A stretch of 33,959 nucleotides of DNA. Origin: Bacteroidota bacterium (GTDB taxonomy: Bacteria; Bacteroidota; Bacteroidia; AKYH767-A; OLB10). Below are positions 7,354 to 16,001 of the stretch, one piece after another (the first letter of the stretch is position 1; the number at the start of each line of letters is the position of its first letter). The stretch is taken from NCBI GenBank assembly GCA_947453935.1, contig CANGJU010000013.1:1-33959 (forward strand). Direction: 5' to 3'. The notes under the pieces were generated by a model. The model worked only from the letters and a program-made list of their open reading frames with translations. It had not been told where the DNA came from and did no database searches. The position numbers were made by a program, and so were the translations under genes.

Positions 7354-8580
7354 CGCTTTTCGCAAAAAATTCAGTCCACTTAAAGCCGCTACTTCTATGG
7401 TTCTTAGTCGATTATCACCTAGCTTAAGAATGTATGCTTTTGTCTCATGAGGTGTACTTACCCCAACCCAAACAGTCCCTACTGGCTTTTCGGGTGTTCC
7501 TCCTCCTGGTCCGGCAACGCCAGTAGTAGCAATTGCGCAATCAACATTGAAGAGCTTTTTAACTGATTCAACCATCGCTAATACCACGGATTCACTTACA
7601 GCACCATGTTGTTCAATTAGCGATGGAGGAATATTTAAAAGTTGGGTTTTACTTTCGTTGGAATATGTTACCGATGATCCCATATAATAGGCAGAGCTTC
7701 CGGGAATTGAAGTAATCAAATGAGCCATAAATCCACCAGAACAGCTTTCTGCCGTGGCCAGCGTTAACCCCTTCGATTTTAATAAGTCACCAACAACCTT
7801 TGGCAATTCGTCTTTTTCAAATCCATAAATGTATTCAGGAATCAAGCTAGAAAGTTCGTTGGTTAATTGACGAATCAGGTTGTTTAATTCTTGTTCGTTA
7901 TCACCGCTTCCGGACAACCTTAATCTAACAGACCCAGCACTTGGTAAATACGCGAGTTTAATATTATCAGGCAAAGCATTTTCAAACGAGGCAATTTTCT
8001 CAGCTAAAAAACTTTCGCCAATGCCAAATGTAAGAATAGTGCTATGGACAATATATGGAGTTTTAAATCTTTGTTTTACTAGTGGTATCACCTCATTCTC
8101 CATCAAATACTTCATCTCATAAGGAACGCCTGGCATACTAACAAAAACAACATCGCCCTCATCGAACCACATTCCAGGAGCAGTACCAACTTTATTATAG
8201 AGCGTTGTACAATTTTCAGGGACTTCTGCTTGCATGCGATTGATGGCGCTTACTTCGCGACCTCTGATAGAAAATAAATGTACCACATCTTCGAAAGCCT
8301 TTTCATCAAAGCGCATTTTAACTCCGAAAAAATCCGCAAGCGTTTTCTTTGTGATATCATCATTGGTTGGACCAAGTCCTCCTGTAATTAAAATCAATTT
8401 TGCTCGTTGTGATGCCTCTTTGAGCGTACTGATAATCTCTTCACGATTGTCAGAGATTGAAGTAATTCGATTAATCTTAATTCCTATTTGATTTAACACC
8501 TCGCCCATCCAGGCCGAATTCGTATCGACCACTTGTCCGATTAACAGCTCATCGCCGATGGTAATAATTTCTGCTATCAT
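7339..8580 (-). CDS. cinA: CinA family protein (MoaB-like domain plus NMN deamidase domain)
   Basis: The 413-residue protein has the full two-domain CinA layout. The N-terminal molybdopterin-binding-like COG1058 domain has MIAEIITIGDELLIGQVVDT, ITGGLGPTNDDITKKTL and the VFVSMPGVPYEM loop. The C-terminal PncC-type domain (from about residue 255) has ATAESCSGGFMAHLITSIPG and TGVAGPGGGTPEKPVGTV. Homologues hydrolyse ADP-ribose and deamidate nicotinamide mononucleotide, so an NAD-salvage or pyridine-nucleotide clean-up role is likely. The competence name is historical. The gene lies 91 bases downstream of the OstA-like gene and has its own -7 box, so it may be transcribed separately. Its last codons and stop are duplicated in tandem just downstream. 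Confidence 0.94.
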   Translation of the reverse strand: MIAEIITIGDELLIGQVVDTNSAWMGEVLNQIGIKINRITSISDNREEIISTLKEASQRAKLILITGGLGPTNDDITKKTLADFFGVKMRFDEKAFEDVVHLFSIRGREVSAINRMQAEVPENCTTLYNKVGTAPGMWFDEGDVVFVSMPGVPYEMKYLMENEVIPLVKQRFKTPYIVHSTILTFGIGESFLAEKIASFENALPDNIKLAYLPSAGSVRLRLSGSGDNEQELNNLIRQLTNELSSLIPEYIYGFEKDELPKVVGDLLKSKGLTLATAESCSGGFMAHLITSIPGSSAYYMGSSVTYSNESKTQLLNIPPSLIEQHGAVSESVVLAMVESVKKLFNVDCAIATTGVAGPGGGTPEKPVGTVWVGVSTPHETKAYILKLGDNRLRTIEVAALSGLNFLRKALLKK

Positions 8581-8594
8581 AATTTAATGTCATT

Positions 8595-8602
8595 CAAATT
8601 TA
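8595..8602 (-). promoter_or_regulatory. Candidate -7 box of cinA
   Basis: The minus strand reads TAAATTTG, a perfect -7 match 14 bases before the cinA start. A TTTA lies 21 bases upstream as a one-mismatch -33 element. Confidence 0.5.
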
Positions 8603-8671
8603 AACAAAGGGAATTGCAAGAATTAAACATCTAAAAGAAATAATTGTTAAAATGATTTTATTCAGCCTTCC

Positions 8672-10237
8672 TTAAAAAATATCTTCCTTAGTCTTGGGTC
8701 TGATTTCATCCAACCATTTAAAATCGCGAAGCTTAATATCGCTTTCGAGTGCATCTTTTAATGGCAATAACACCGCATCGGGCTCGCTCTTCAATGAAAT
8801 CTTTTTCACCTTACTGTCTGCAATATAAATATTCATATCACTGCAATCAGCTTTATTAACACCTGTTAGCTGTTGTTTTTTATTTCTGATAAAATAAATT
8901 GTTTGTCCGTTACCAGATACTTTAATCAAGTCGAGTTTATTATCGACAAAATTTCCAACCATGTTTCGTCCTTTAATCTGATTAAAGCGAGCACTATCTT
9001 CTTGTCCAACAATAAATGAATTTTCTTCGAGATACATTTTATAAAGTTGATTGTTGAATAATTGCAGCTTGATAAAATTTGCCGTCAGCTGATTTTTATT
9101 ATTCCACAAAACAGGATTGGCATAGAATGAAATCACAGAATCGGTTGTATTATAAACAAGCGAATCACAAACACCTTGAAGATCGTTCTTAAACATCTTA
9201 ACTTTGTGATAGGCGAAATACATTTTTTGTTTTTTTACAGAATCCTGTTGTGCGTACAAAGTATCCGCATGCATATACATTGAATCCTTTTCGAAAATTT
9301 TAATGAGCGAACATTTACCAGTCACAAAGGAATTCCCCTTTTTTTCATTAAGATAAGCATACTCACCTGCAACAATTATTTTTTGCACTGTATCAGTAAT
9401 AGAAACATTCTTCCATGCCTTACCTACTCCACCTACGCGATCATAAAAAATGGAATCACCTTGTAATTTATTTTCTTTTGATAAGATATAGGCATTCTTT
9501 CCAAACACCGACTTTTCTGTTTGCGTATTATACCAGCCATTTTCGCAATAAATAAAGCCACCCTCTTGCCCTGTGCTTTTAATAGTTGTTGGTCCGAAAA
9601 AATAAGCAACCTTGCTGATTGTATTATACTTTAACGTATCGGACTGCATAACATAACGCGGATTATTCAACTTTACCTTGCTCTTAAAAAACACTTCTTT
9701 ATTTCGAGCATAATAAAATCCTATGTCACTTGTCAATGTATTCTCCTTGTCTTTTACTGTTCCGCCTTGAAAGTAGGAACCAACATCATTCGTTAAATCA
9801 TAAAACAAAACGGTTGTAGCCAAATCCATTTTACCATCGGTAAGGTGAACATCTCGTCCGCTGATTTGTGCATTTTTAGTATTACCATCGTAATGCAAAA
9901 TATCTCCATTTAATCGAGCCTGCGGACCTTCAATGCGAATTTTTCCATAAGCATCTATTGTATTATTGGATTCATAAAAAAGTGCCGAGTCGCAATACAT
10001 CAAGGTGTTGTCCTGTTTAAAAATCACATTGCCCACCAGCCTTCGTACTTCTATTCCGTTATACTTTACGCCCTCTAATGAACCTGCTTGCACAATCTCA
10101 ATGGGCTTTCCGCTCAGCTGGGCGAATGATAAATCACCGGTTACTACAATCAGGAGCATTACAAACCAAAAAGTTCGTAGGCAGATACCATACGAACTTT
10201 TGTTAAAGGTTAAACACTGACTGAACGTCATCATCAA
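8672..10237 (-). CDS. OstA/LptA-like LPS-transport protein
   Basis: The 521-residue exported protein has an N-terminal hydrophobic segment (about 22-38, ending DLSFAQ) that fits a signal peptide with a long n-region. Repeated beta-jellyroll motifs of the OstA/LptA fold follow: GNVIFKQDNTLMYCDSALFY, IDAYGKIRIEGPQARLNGD, HYDGNTKNAQISG. Homologues are annotated as OstA-like in Bacteroidota and are taken to be periplasmic bridge or accessory proteins of LPS export. The C-terminal part continues with the same strand-rich pattern. It begins 6 bases after the purA stop, so it belongs to that operon. Two things make the start uncertain. A perfect 11-bp inverted repeat (10169-10201) lies over codons about 13-23, and another Met at 10159 follows it, but starting there would leave a very short signal peptide without basic residues. 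I keep the upstream start. Confidence 0.82.
   Translation of the reverse strand: MMMTFSQCLTFNKSSYGICLRTFWFVMLLIVVTGDLSFAQLSGKPIEIVQAGSLEGVKYNGIEVRRLVGNVIFKQDNTLMYCDSALFYESNNTIDAYGKIRIEGPQARLNGDILHYDGNTKNAQISGRDVHLTDGKMDLATTVLFYDLTNDVGSYFQGGTVKDKENTLTSDIGFYYARNKEVFFKSKVKLNNPRYVMQSDTLKYNTISKVAYFFGPTTIKSTGQEGGFIYCENGWYNTQTEKSVFGKNAYILSKENKLQGDSIFYDRVGGVGKAWKNVSITDTVQKIIVAGEYAYLNEKKGNSFVTGKCSLIKIFEKDSMYMHADTLYAQQDSVKKQKMYFAYHKVKMFKNDLQGVCDSLVYNTTDSVISFYANPVLWNNKNQLTANFIKLQLFNNQLYKMYLEENSFIVGQEDSARFNQIKGRNMVGNFVDNKLDLIKVSGNGQTIYFIRNKKQQLTGVNKADCSDMNIYIADSKVKKISLKSEPDAVLLPLKDALESDIKLRDFKWLDEIRPKTKEDIF
10169..10201 (-). terminator. 11-bp inverted repeat inside the 5' end of the OstA-like gene; possible purA terminator or attenuator
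   Basis: AAAAGTTCGTA (10169-10179) and TACGAACTTTT (10191-10201) are perfect inverted copies around an 11-base loop. On the minus strand the stem ends in five Ts, 43-76 bases past the purA stop, so it resembles an intrinsic terminator. It lies inside the OstA-like reading frame, so it may be a read-through or attenuation site, or a coincidence of coding sequence. Confidence 0.45.
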
Positions 10238-10243
10238 TAAATA

Positions 10244-11524
10244 TTATTTAAAAACCTCTTCGCGAACCATCGTTTGTTTACGATCTGGACCTACTGACAA
10301 AATAGTAATTGGCAATCCCGTTGCGTTTTCGATATAAGAGATGTAATTTAAAAATGCCTGAGGTAATTGTTCCAAGTCATTATATCCAGTTAAATCTTCG
10401 CTCCATCCTTGAAGTTCTTCATAGATTGGCTCGATAGATTCATTCACTACATCGTAAGGAACGTAATCGATAATCTGCCCTCTGTATTTATAGTGCGTGC
10501 AAACTTTAATTGTATCGAATCCACTCAACACATCCGACTTCATCATGATTAATTGCGTAACACCGTTTAACATGATTGCATAATTCAAAGATGGTAAATC
10601 TAACCAACCACAACGACGTGCACGTCCTGTTGTAGAACCAAATTCATTTCCTTTCTTTCTTAGCGAATCACCCGTTTCATCAAACAATTCTGTTGGGAAT
10701 GGTCCACTACCCACACGCGTGCAGTATGCTTTAAAAATTCCATATACCTCGCCCACTGCTGATGGAGGAATGCCTAATCCGATGCATGTTCCGGCCGTTA
10801 CAGTATGCGATGATGTTACAAATGGATATGAACCAAAGTCAACATCTAACAATGATCCTTGTGCACCTTCCGCCAATACAGATTGCCCATTACGAATATT
10901 ATTGTTTAATTCATATTCGCTATCAATTAAAGTAAGTTCTTTCAAAAGCTCAATTCCCTCAAAAAAGCCTTGCTCCATTGCCGGCAAGTCGTATTCAAAT
11001 TCATACTGCTTTAACATTGCAATATGCTTATCGACTAATTTTTTATAATTCAATAAAAAATCAGGATGCTCAATATCTCCAACACGAAGTCCATTACGAC
11101 CTGTTTTGTCCATATAAGCTGGACCAATACCTTTTAAAGTAGATCCGATTTTTTCTTTACCCTTTGCTGCTTCTGATGCTGCATCTATCAAACGGTGAGA
11201 AGGAATAATTAAATGTGCCTTACGTGAAATTTTTAAATTACCCTTTACATTCACACCACGTGCAACGAGCGCATCAATTTCTTTTTTGAAAACAACAGGA
11301 TCTATCACAACTCCATTACCAATCACATTACTTTTTCCATCGTGAAAAATACCAGAAGGAATGGTATGCAAAACATGCTTTGTGCCTTCAAACTCTAGCG
11401 TATGACCTGCATTAGGTCCACCCTGGAAACGTGCAATTACATCATATCGTGGTGTAAGCACATCCACTACTTTCCCTTTACCTTCGTCTCCCCACTGAAG
11501 ACCTAATAAAACATCAACTTTCAT
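10244..11524 (-). CDS. purA: Adenylosuccinate synthetase PurA
   Basis: The 426-residue protein begins with GLQWGDEGKGKVVDVL, where Asp13 is the catalytic base. His41 lies in GGPNAGHTL, and the family continues with GIGPAYMDKTGRNGLRVGDI, EGAQGSLLDVDFGSYPFVTS and TTGRARRCGWLDL. It makes adenylosuccinate from IMP, aspartate and GTP, the first step from IMP to AMP, in the cytoplasm. Length and motifs are typical. It is encoded between a STAS protein gene (8 bases upstream) and the OstA-like gene (6 bases downstream), in the cluster headed by rel. In other bacteria PurA is directly inhibited by ppGpp, so the linkage to a ppGpp enzyme is suggestive. Confidence 0.98.
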   Translation of the reverse strand: MKVDVLLGLQWGDEGKGKVVDVLTPRYDVIARFQGGPNAGHTLEFEGTKHVLHTIPSGIFHDGKSNVIGNGVVIDPVVFKKEIDALVARGVNVKGNLKISRKAHLIIPSHRLIDAASEAAKGKEKIGSTLKGIGPAYMDKTGRNGLRVGDIEHPDFLLNYKKLVDKHIAMLKQYEFEYDLPAMEQGFFEGIELLKELTLIDSEYELNNNIRNGQSVLAEGAQGSLLDVDFGSYPFVTSSHTVTAGTCIGLGIPPSAVGEVYGIFKAYCTRVGSGPFPTELFDETGDSLRKKGNEFGSTTGRARRCGWLDLPSLNYAIMLNGVTQLIMMKSDVLSGFDTIKVCTHYKYRGQIIDYVPYDVVNESIEPIYEELQGWSEDLTGYNDLEQLPQAFLNYISYIENATGLPITILSVGPDRKQTMVREEVFK

Positions 11525-11532
11525 AATAATTT

Positions 11533-11880
11533 TTAATTAGCAAATGACTTAGCAGCTGCCTCTTCGTTTTCAAGTACAGAAAACACGTTGTTCAATTTTG
11601 TAATAACCAGCAACGAATTAATTTTTTCTGGCACTGCACAGATAACCGCTTCACCACCCGACTTTCTTGCTTTCGACAAAATATTTAATAAAACATTTAA
11701 TCCTGTACTGTTCATGTATTGAAATGCAGATAAGTCTATAACATAATTTAAATGTTCTCCATCAGGATGCGTATCAATCTCCTCCATCAAGCCATTAGCC
11801 TGATTTTTTTCAATCAGATTTCCATTTAATTTTATTAACGAATAACTATCTTTCTGTGTGATTTTAAATCCGAATTCCAT
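11533..11880 (-). CDS. STAS-domain protein (anti-anti-sigma factor-like)
   Basis: The 115-residue protein is a single STAS domain. It has an early beta-strand segment (SYSLIKLNGNLIEKNQ), then NYVIDLSAFQYMNSTGLNVL and a helix-rich end. Ser58 in MNSTGL aligns with the serine that partner kinases phosphorylate in SpoIIAA/RsbV-type proteins, so switch function may be kept. No HPK-type kinase or PP2C phosphatase gene lies in the window, so it is an orphan here. It is 8 bases upstream of purA and 22 bases after the Fur-family gene, in the same likely operon. The family call is firm; a role in sigma-factor partner switching is only inferred. Confidence 0.88.
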   Translation of the reverse strand: MEFGFKITQKDSYSLIKLNGNLIEKNQANGLMEEIDTHPDGEHLNYVIDLSAFQYMNSTGLNVLLNILSKARKSGGEAVICAVPEKINSLLVITKLNNVFSVLENEEAAAKSFAN

Positions 11881-11902
11881 AGTGTTTTTATATGTTGCTA
11901 AA

Positions 11903-12391
11903 TTACTTGTTTTTTGCTTTCAAATTTTCACATTTTCCTTTTTGCGCTAACATATTGCATTTGCCAAATAAGTTCAAACTGTGATGTGTAACATCGAATC
12001 CTAATATATCTCCCATCATTGACTGAATTTGTTGTATGCGTGGATCACAAAATTCCAGAACCTTTCCACAATCCTGACAAATTAAATGATCATGTTGTTT
12101 ATACGCATATGATTTCTCAAACTGCGCCATGTTTTTTCCAAACTGATGCTTGGTGATTAAGTCGCAATTCAGTAAATGTTCAATCGTATTATAAAGTGTT
12201 GCCCGGCTCACATGATACTTTCTAGTTTTCATATGTTCAAAAAGCGACTCTACATCAAAATGCTCGTTGATAGAATAAATCTCTCTTAAAATAGCAAAGC
12301 GCTCTGGCGTTTTCCGAAGATTATTTTTTTCTAAATACTCAAGAAATACAGCATGCACTTTGTCGATTAATTTTTCGTTGGCGCTATTCAT
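11903..12391 (-). CDS. Fur family metal-dependent transcriptional regulator
   Basis: The protein is 162 residues from the Met codon at 12391, which overlaps the rel stop by 8 bases. A Met codon at 12424 would add 11 residues and a longer overlap. The winged-helix part has [16 protein letters not shown] and [20 protein letters not shown]. The dimerisation part has [19 protein letters not shown], with the HDH metal-binding residues and a CxxC pair. The second cysteine pair, near the C-terminus, is spaced Cys-x8-Cys ([12 protein letters not shown]) rather than CxxC. The family includes Fur, Zur and PerR, and the sequence alone does not tell which metal it senses. It is translationally close to rel and followed by the STAS and purA genes, not by metal-uptake genes. 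Confidence 0.93.
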   Translation of the reverse strand: MNSANEKLIDKVHAVFLEYLEKNNLRKTPERFAILREIYSINEHFDVESLFEHMKTRKYHVSRATLYNTIEHLLNCDLITKHQFGKNMAQFEKSYAYKQHDHLICQDCGKVLEFCDPRIQQIQSMMGDILGFDVTHHSLNLFGKCNMLAQKGKCENLKAKNK

Positions 12392-14651
12392 AACCGGAAT
12401 CGTTTTGATCGTTTTTATTATCAATCCTTGATACTGACAAAATACCAGGAAGCTTCTCTATTCGCTTGATGAGTTTTTTCAGATGCTCAGTATCGTGCAC
12501 AAACAACATGATTGTTCCTTCAAATACGCCATCGTTACTTTCAATGTTTAGTGAACGTATATTAACTTTCAACTCGCTAGAAATAACTTTTGTGATATTA
12601 TTTACTACTCCAACATCATCAAGACCGGTAAGTTTTACTCCAGTTAAAAAGGCTATTTGCTCCTGACCAAACCATCTTGCCTTTACAATTTTGTTAGCGT
12701 AATTTGCCATTAATTGCATTGCATTCGGACAATTGGTTCTATGAATTGAAATACTATTACCATCTTCAATAAATCCGAAAACGTCATCACCAGGAATAGG
12801 CGCACAACAATCCGATAATTTATATTTAATCTGATCGATATCCTGGCCAATCACCAACATATCCGATTTTCCTCTGATAGACTTAACAAGATCTTCGAAT
12901 GTTTGCTGATCCGTTTTAAATGTATTTGGTAATTTGCCTTGCTCTTTTAAATTGAAGAAGTCTTTTAAATTACTTAAATCAATTGCCCCAACTGCAATTC
13001 GGTAATAGAAATCAGTGATATTGGTAACTTTGAAAAACATCAGCAACTCATTCACTGCATAATTAATTTTATCCAGCTTAAGCGATTTTATTTTCTTATC
13101 AAATATTTCCTTCCCTTCTTCTGCAAACTTCTTCTTATCTTCTTTTAGCGCTGTTTTTATTTTTGATTTTGCTTTCGCCGTTACTACCATATCCAACCAA
13201 TTATCCTTCGGACGTTGTTTACTAGCCGTGATTATTTCTACCTGATCCCCTGAATTAAGAACATGTGAAATAGCAGCTAATTTATGATTGACTTTAGCAC
13301 CGATGCATTTCGTTCCTATATCCGAGTGAATCTCAAATGCGAAGTCAAGCGCCGTAGAACCTGAGGGAAGTGTTTTAATTTCCCCTTTTGGTGTAAAAAC
13401 AAAAATCTCTTCGGCAAAAAGATTTAATTTAAAATCATCAATAAAATCTAATGCATTTGCATCAGGATTTTCAAGCGTTTCACGAATACGAGAAATCCAC
13501 TCATCCAATGCACCTTCGTGATTTGACTCTTTATATTTCCAATGCGCCGCATATCCTTTCTCTGCAATTTCATCCATGCGCTTTGTTCTGATTTGCACTT
13601 CTACCCACTTCCCTTCTTTACTCATAACAGTTGCGTGCAGCGACTCATAGCCATTCGCTTTGGGAGTGCTAATCCAATCGCGTAAACGATCGGGGTTAGG
13701 AGTAAAATAATCGGTAATCTTTGAATATACTCTCCAGCATTCTGCTTTTTCTAAATCATATGGACAATCGATAATAATACGAATAGCAAATAAATCATAC
13801 ACCTCTTCAAAAGTGATGTTTTGCTTTTTCATTTTATTCCAGATTGAATTGATGGACTTAGGTCGGCCTTTTACTTCAAACTTAAAATGCTCATTTTTTA
13901 ATTCATCGATGAGCGGACGAGTAAAGTCATTTATAAACTTTTCACGATCTCTTCTACTCTGTTGTAGTTTTAATGCAATCGAACGATAAACATCGGGCTC
14001 AGTATATTTCAAAGCTAAATCATCAAGCTCTGTTTTGATAGCATAAAGTCCTAAACGATGCGCTAAAGGAGCATATAAATAAGCTGTTTCATTCGCAATT
14101 TTCAATTGCTTGTCGCGAGGCATCGAACCAAGCGTGCGCATATTATGCAAACGATCAGCAATTTTAATCAAGATAACACGAACATCATCGCTTAATGTAA
14201 GTAGCATCTTACGAAAGTTCTCAGCCTGCAATGAACTCTTATGATCAAATACACCAGAAATCTTCGTTAATCCGTCAACGATATTGGAAACTTTTTTATT
14301 AAATAATCGCTCTAAATCATCAAGTGTATAATGAGTGTCTTCCACAACATCGTGAAGCAAAGCGCACACAACAGCAAGAGCTCCCAAACCAATTTCTTCT
14401 GCAACAATCTGTGCTACTGCAATCGGATGATATATGTAGGGTTCGCCCGACTTACGACGCATATCGCTATGAGCCTCTAATGAAATATCAAACGCCTTAC
14501 GAATCATCTTACGCTCTTTTACATCAACATTTGATTTGCAAGATTTTAAAAGTGCGCGATAACGCTTCAATATTTCCTTTTTTTCTTGCTCAGGGTCAAG
14601 AATAATAGGAGCTAATTTGGTTGTATTTCCGTTGCTTTGAATATTACTCAT
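12384..14651 (-). CDS. Bifunctional (p)ppGpp synthetase/hydrolase (Rel/SpoT, RSH)
   Basis: From the ATG at 14651 the protein is 755 residues. An HD hydrolase domain comes first with the intact HDxxED motif (HDVVEDT, His100-Asp101 and Glu104-Asp105). The synthetase domain follows (about 235-375; [54 protein letters not shown]). A TGS domain (about 414-475) and a C-terminal ACT domain end the protein. Both active sites look intact, so it should make and degrade the alarmone in response to starvation. A start at 14717 is also open, but its first codons lie in the dnaN terminator and have no similarity to RSH proteins, so 14651 is the better choice. A TACCTTTG box 10 bases upstream supports it. 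The gene heads the rel-fur-STAS-purA-ostA cluster. Confidence 0.97.
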   Translation of the reverse strand: MSNIQSNGNTTKLAPIILDPEQEKKEILKRYRALLKSCKSNVDVKERKMIRKAFDISLEAHSDMRRKSGEPYIYHPIAVAQIVAEEIGLGALAVVCALLHDVVEDTHYTLDDLERLFNKKVSNIVDGLTKISGVFDHKSSLQAENFRKMLLTLSDDVRVILIKIADRLHNMRTLGSMPRDKQLKIANETAYLYAPLAHRLGLYAIKTELDDLALKYTEPDVYRSIALKLQQSRRDREKFINDFTRPLIDELKNEHFKFEVKGRPKSINSIWNKMKKQNITFEEVYDLFAIRIIIDCPYDLEKAECWRVYSKITDYFTPNPDRLRDWISTPKANGYESLHATVMSKEGKWVEVQIRTKRMDEIAEKGYAAHWKYKESNHEGALDEWISRIRETLENPDANALDFIDDFKLNLFAEEIFVFTPKGEIKTLPSGSTALDFAFEIHSDIGTKCIGAKVNHKLAAISHVLNSGDQVEIITASKQRPKDNWLDMVVTAKAKSKIKTALKEDKKKFAEEGKEIFDKKIKSLKLDKINYAVNELLMFFKVTNITDFYYRIAVGAIDLSNLKDFFNLKEQGKLPNTFKTDQQTFEDLVKSIRGKSDMLVIGQDIDQIKYKLSDCCAPIPGDDVFGFIEDGNSISIHRTNCPNAMQLMANYANKIVKARWFGQEQIAFLTGVKLTGLDDVGVVNNITKVISSELKVNIRSLNIESNDGVFEGTIMLFVHDTEHLKKLIKRIEKLPGILSVSRIDNKNDQNDSGYE

Positions 14652-14661
14652 AGTGGATGAA

Positions 14662-14669
14662 CAAAGGTA
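14662..14669 (-). promoter_or_regulatory. Candidate -7 box of the rel operon
   Basis: The minus strand reads TACCTTTG, a perfect TAnnTTTG, 10 bases before the chosen rel ATG and downstream of the dnaN terminator. No clear -33 element is visible (TTTA at a 16-base spacing is the nearest). Confidence 0.5.
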
Positions 14670-14689
14670 AGAAAAGCCATTCGTATAAA

Positions 14690-14717
14690 TAAAAAATGGC
14701 CGCTTGAAAACGGCCAT
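14690..14717 (-). terminator. dnaN: Rho-independent terminator after dnaN
   Basis: On the minus strand ATGGCCG (14717-14711) pairs with CGGCCAT (14702-14696) around an 8-base loop and is followed by a T run (six As on the plus strand, 14691-14696, the last paired in the stem). It begins 18 bases past the dnaN stop and isolates dnaN from the rel operon. Confidence 0.85.
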
Positions 14718-14735
14718 CTTATTACAATTTTACTT

Positions 14736-15857
14736 TTAGTTAATCATTACTGGCATTACCAACATTAACAAGTCGGCATTTGGATCTGACTCATCTTTAG
14801 GTGATGATAATAATCCCGCACGATTTGGCAACGATAATTCCATTTGAATATGTTCTGAATGAAGATTGCTTAACATATCAGAGATGAATTTCGCGTTGAA
14901 TGCGATTTCGATATCTTTTCCTTCGTAGCTACACTGTAAACGCTCGTTTGCATCATTTCCGAAATCAACATCTTCTGCAGAAATATCTACTTGGCTACCT
15001 GCAATTTTAAACTTCACCTGATGTGTTGTTTTATTAGAGAAGATAGAAACACGTTTAATAGCACTTAAAAAAGAAAGACGATCGATAGTTAATTTGTTCG
15101 GGTTATCTAATGGAATAACCGCTTCGTAATTTGGATATCGTCCATCAATTAAACGACAAATCAAGTTGATGTTATCAAAAGCAAAAAACGCATTAGCTTC
15201 GTTAAAGTCTACTTTTACTTGCGTGTTAGTATTTGGTAAATTCGACTTTAATAAACCAAGTGGCTTTTTTGGAAGAATAAACGATACTTCTTTACCTGAA
15301 CGAATATCAGAACGACGGTATCTTACTAAACGATGAGCATCAGTAGCAACGAAAATAGAACCTTCTTTTCCAAACTGACAATACACCCCTGTCATAACAG
15401 GACGCAATTCATCGTTACCTGTCGCGAACAAAGTTGTATTGATGGCATCTGCTAAGGTATCACTTGGGATATCGATCGATTCAGGCTTATCTATTGTTGG
15501 CAATTTAGGAAACTCATCTCCATTAAACCCTGAAAGTTTGTACTTACCTACATTCGAGCTTACTTCAATCTGAAAGTTATCCATGTTAACTTTAAAAGTA
15601 AGTGGCACTTCGCTGAATGTTTTTAACGTTTCTAATAAAAGCTTCGCTGGAATAGCAATCTTACCACTCTCTTTTGATTCCACTTCAATGCTTGTACTCA
15701 TTGTCGTTTCTAAATCAGATGCCGATGCTTTTAGCTCACCAGGATTTAATTCAAAAAGGAAATTTTCTAAGATTGGTAATGGAGTGCTCGATTGTAATGC
15801 ACCACTGATAGCCTGCAACTGCTTTAATAAGGTTGTAGAGGAAACAACAAATTTCAT
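14736..15857 (-). CDS. dnaN: DNA polymerase III beta subunit (sliding clamp)
   Basis: The 373-residue protein has the three-domain clamp pattern: MKFVVSSTTLLKQLQAISGA and TPLPILENFLFEL at the start, PVMTGVYCQFGKEG and DAHRLVRYRRSD in the second domain, and a C-terminus ending in LLMLVMPVMIN. The clamp encircles DNA, holds the replicative polymerase and recruits repair proteins. Length is normal for the family. As in other Bacteroidota it sits next to gldG/DUF4340 rather than next to dnaA. It has its own -7 box (15917-15924) with a leader of about 55 bases and its own terminator. Confidence 0.97.
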   Translation of the reverse strand: MKFVVSSTTLLKQLQAISGALQSSTPLPILENFLFELNPGELKASASDLETTMSTSIEVESKESGKIAIPAKLLLETLKTFSEVPLTFKVNMDNFQIEVSSNVGKYKLSGFNGDEFPKLPTIDKPESIDIPSDTLADAINTTLFATGNDELRPVMTGVYCQFGKEGSIFVATDAHRLVRYRRSDIRSGKEVSFILPKKPLGLLKSNLPNTNTQVKVDFNEANAFFAFDNINLICRLIDGRYPNYEAVIPLDNPNKLTIDRLSFLSAIKRVSIFSNKTTHQVKFKIAGSQVDISAEDVDFGNDANERLQCSYEGKDIEIAFNAKFISDMLSNLHSEHIQMELSLPNRAGLLSSPKDESDPNADLLMLVMPVMIN

Positions 15858-15916
15858 ATTCTATTTTCTATTTTTTTTGATAACAACAATCAAATCACAA
15901 ACTGCAATTTGATGAG

Positions 15917-15924
15917 CAAATATA
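15917..15924 (-). promoter_or_regulatory. Candidate -7 box of dnaN
   Basis: The minus strand reads TATATTTG, a perfect -7 box 59 bases before the dnaN ATG. Just upstream lies a hairpin, GGGATT-GAAA-AATCCC (15931-15946), which could end the DUF4340 transcript. No -33 TTTG at the usual distance is seen; a TTG lies 15 bases upstream. Confidence 0.5.
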
Positions 15925-15930
15925 ATTAAG

Positions 15931-15946
15931 GGGATTTTTCAATCCC
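15931..15946 (-). terminator. Short GAAA-loop hairpin after the DUF4340 gene
   Basis: On the minus strand GGGATT (15946-15941), loop GAAA, and AATCCC (15936-15931) form a 6-bp hairpin about 55 bases after the stop at 16002. No real T tract follows, so termination would be weak. Its loop flank TTGAAAAA matches the hairpin after rpmB. Confidence 0.35.
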
Positions 15947-16001
15947 ATTATTTCAAGCTTATGTTATCAACAATTCAGAGGAAATAAGATTCCAGGTACA
16001 A

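Noticed and set aside
10719-11048. 109-codon frame on the plus strand inside purA
   Set aside because: It is a shadow of the well-conserved purA frame with no domain or promoter.
14652-14717. Extended N-terminus of Rel from a Met codon at 14717
   Set aside because: The extra codons read through the dnaN terminator stem and do not resemble RSH proteins; a -7 box lies between this Met and the preferred start at 14651.
15583-15912. 109-codon plus-strand frame over the 5' end of dnaN
   Set aside because: It is antisense to conserved dnaN codons and has no recognisable protein features.
15964-15972. TTATCAACA, resembling a DnaA box near dnaN
   Set aside because: It has one mismatch and stands alone; no cluster of boxes or DNA-unwinding element is visible, so there is no support for an origin.
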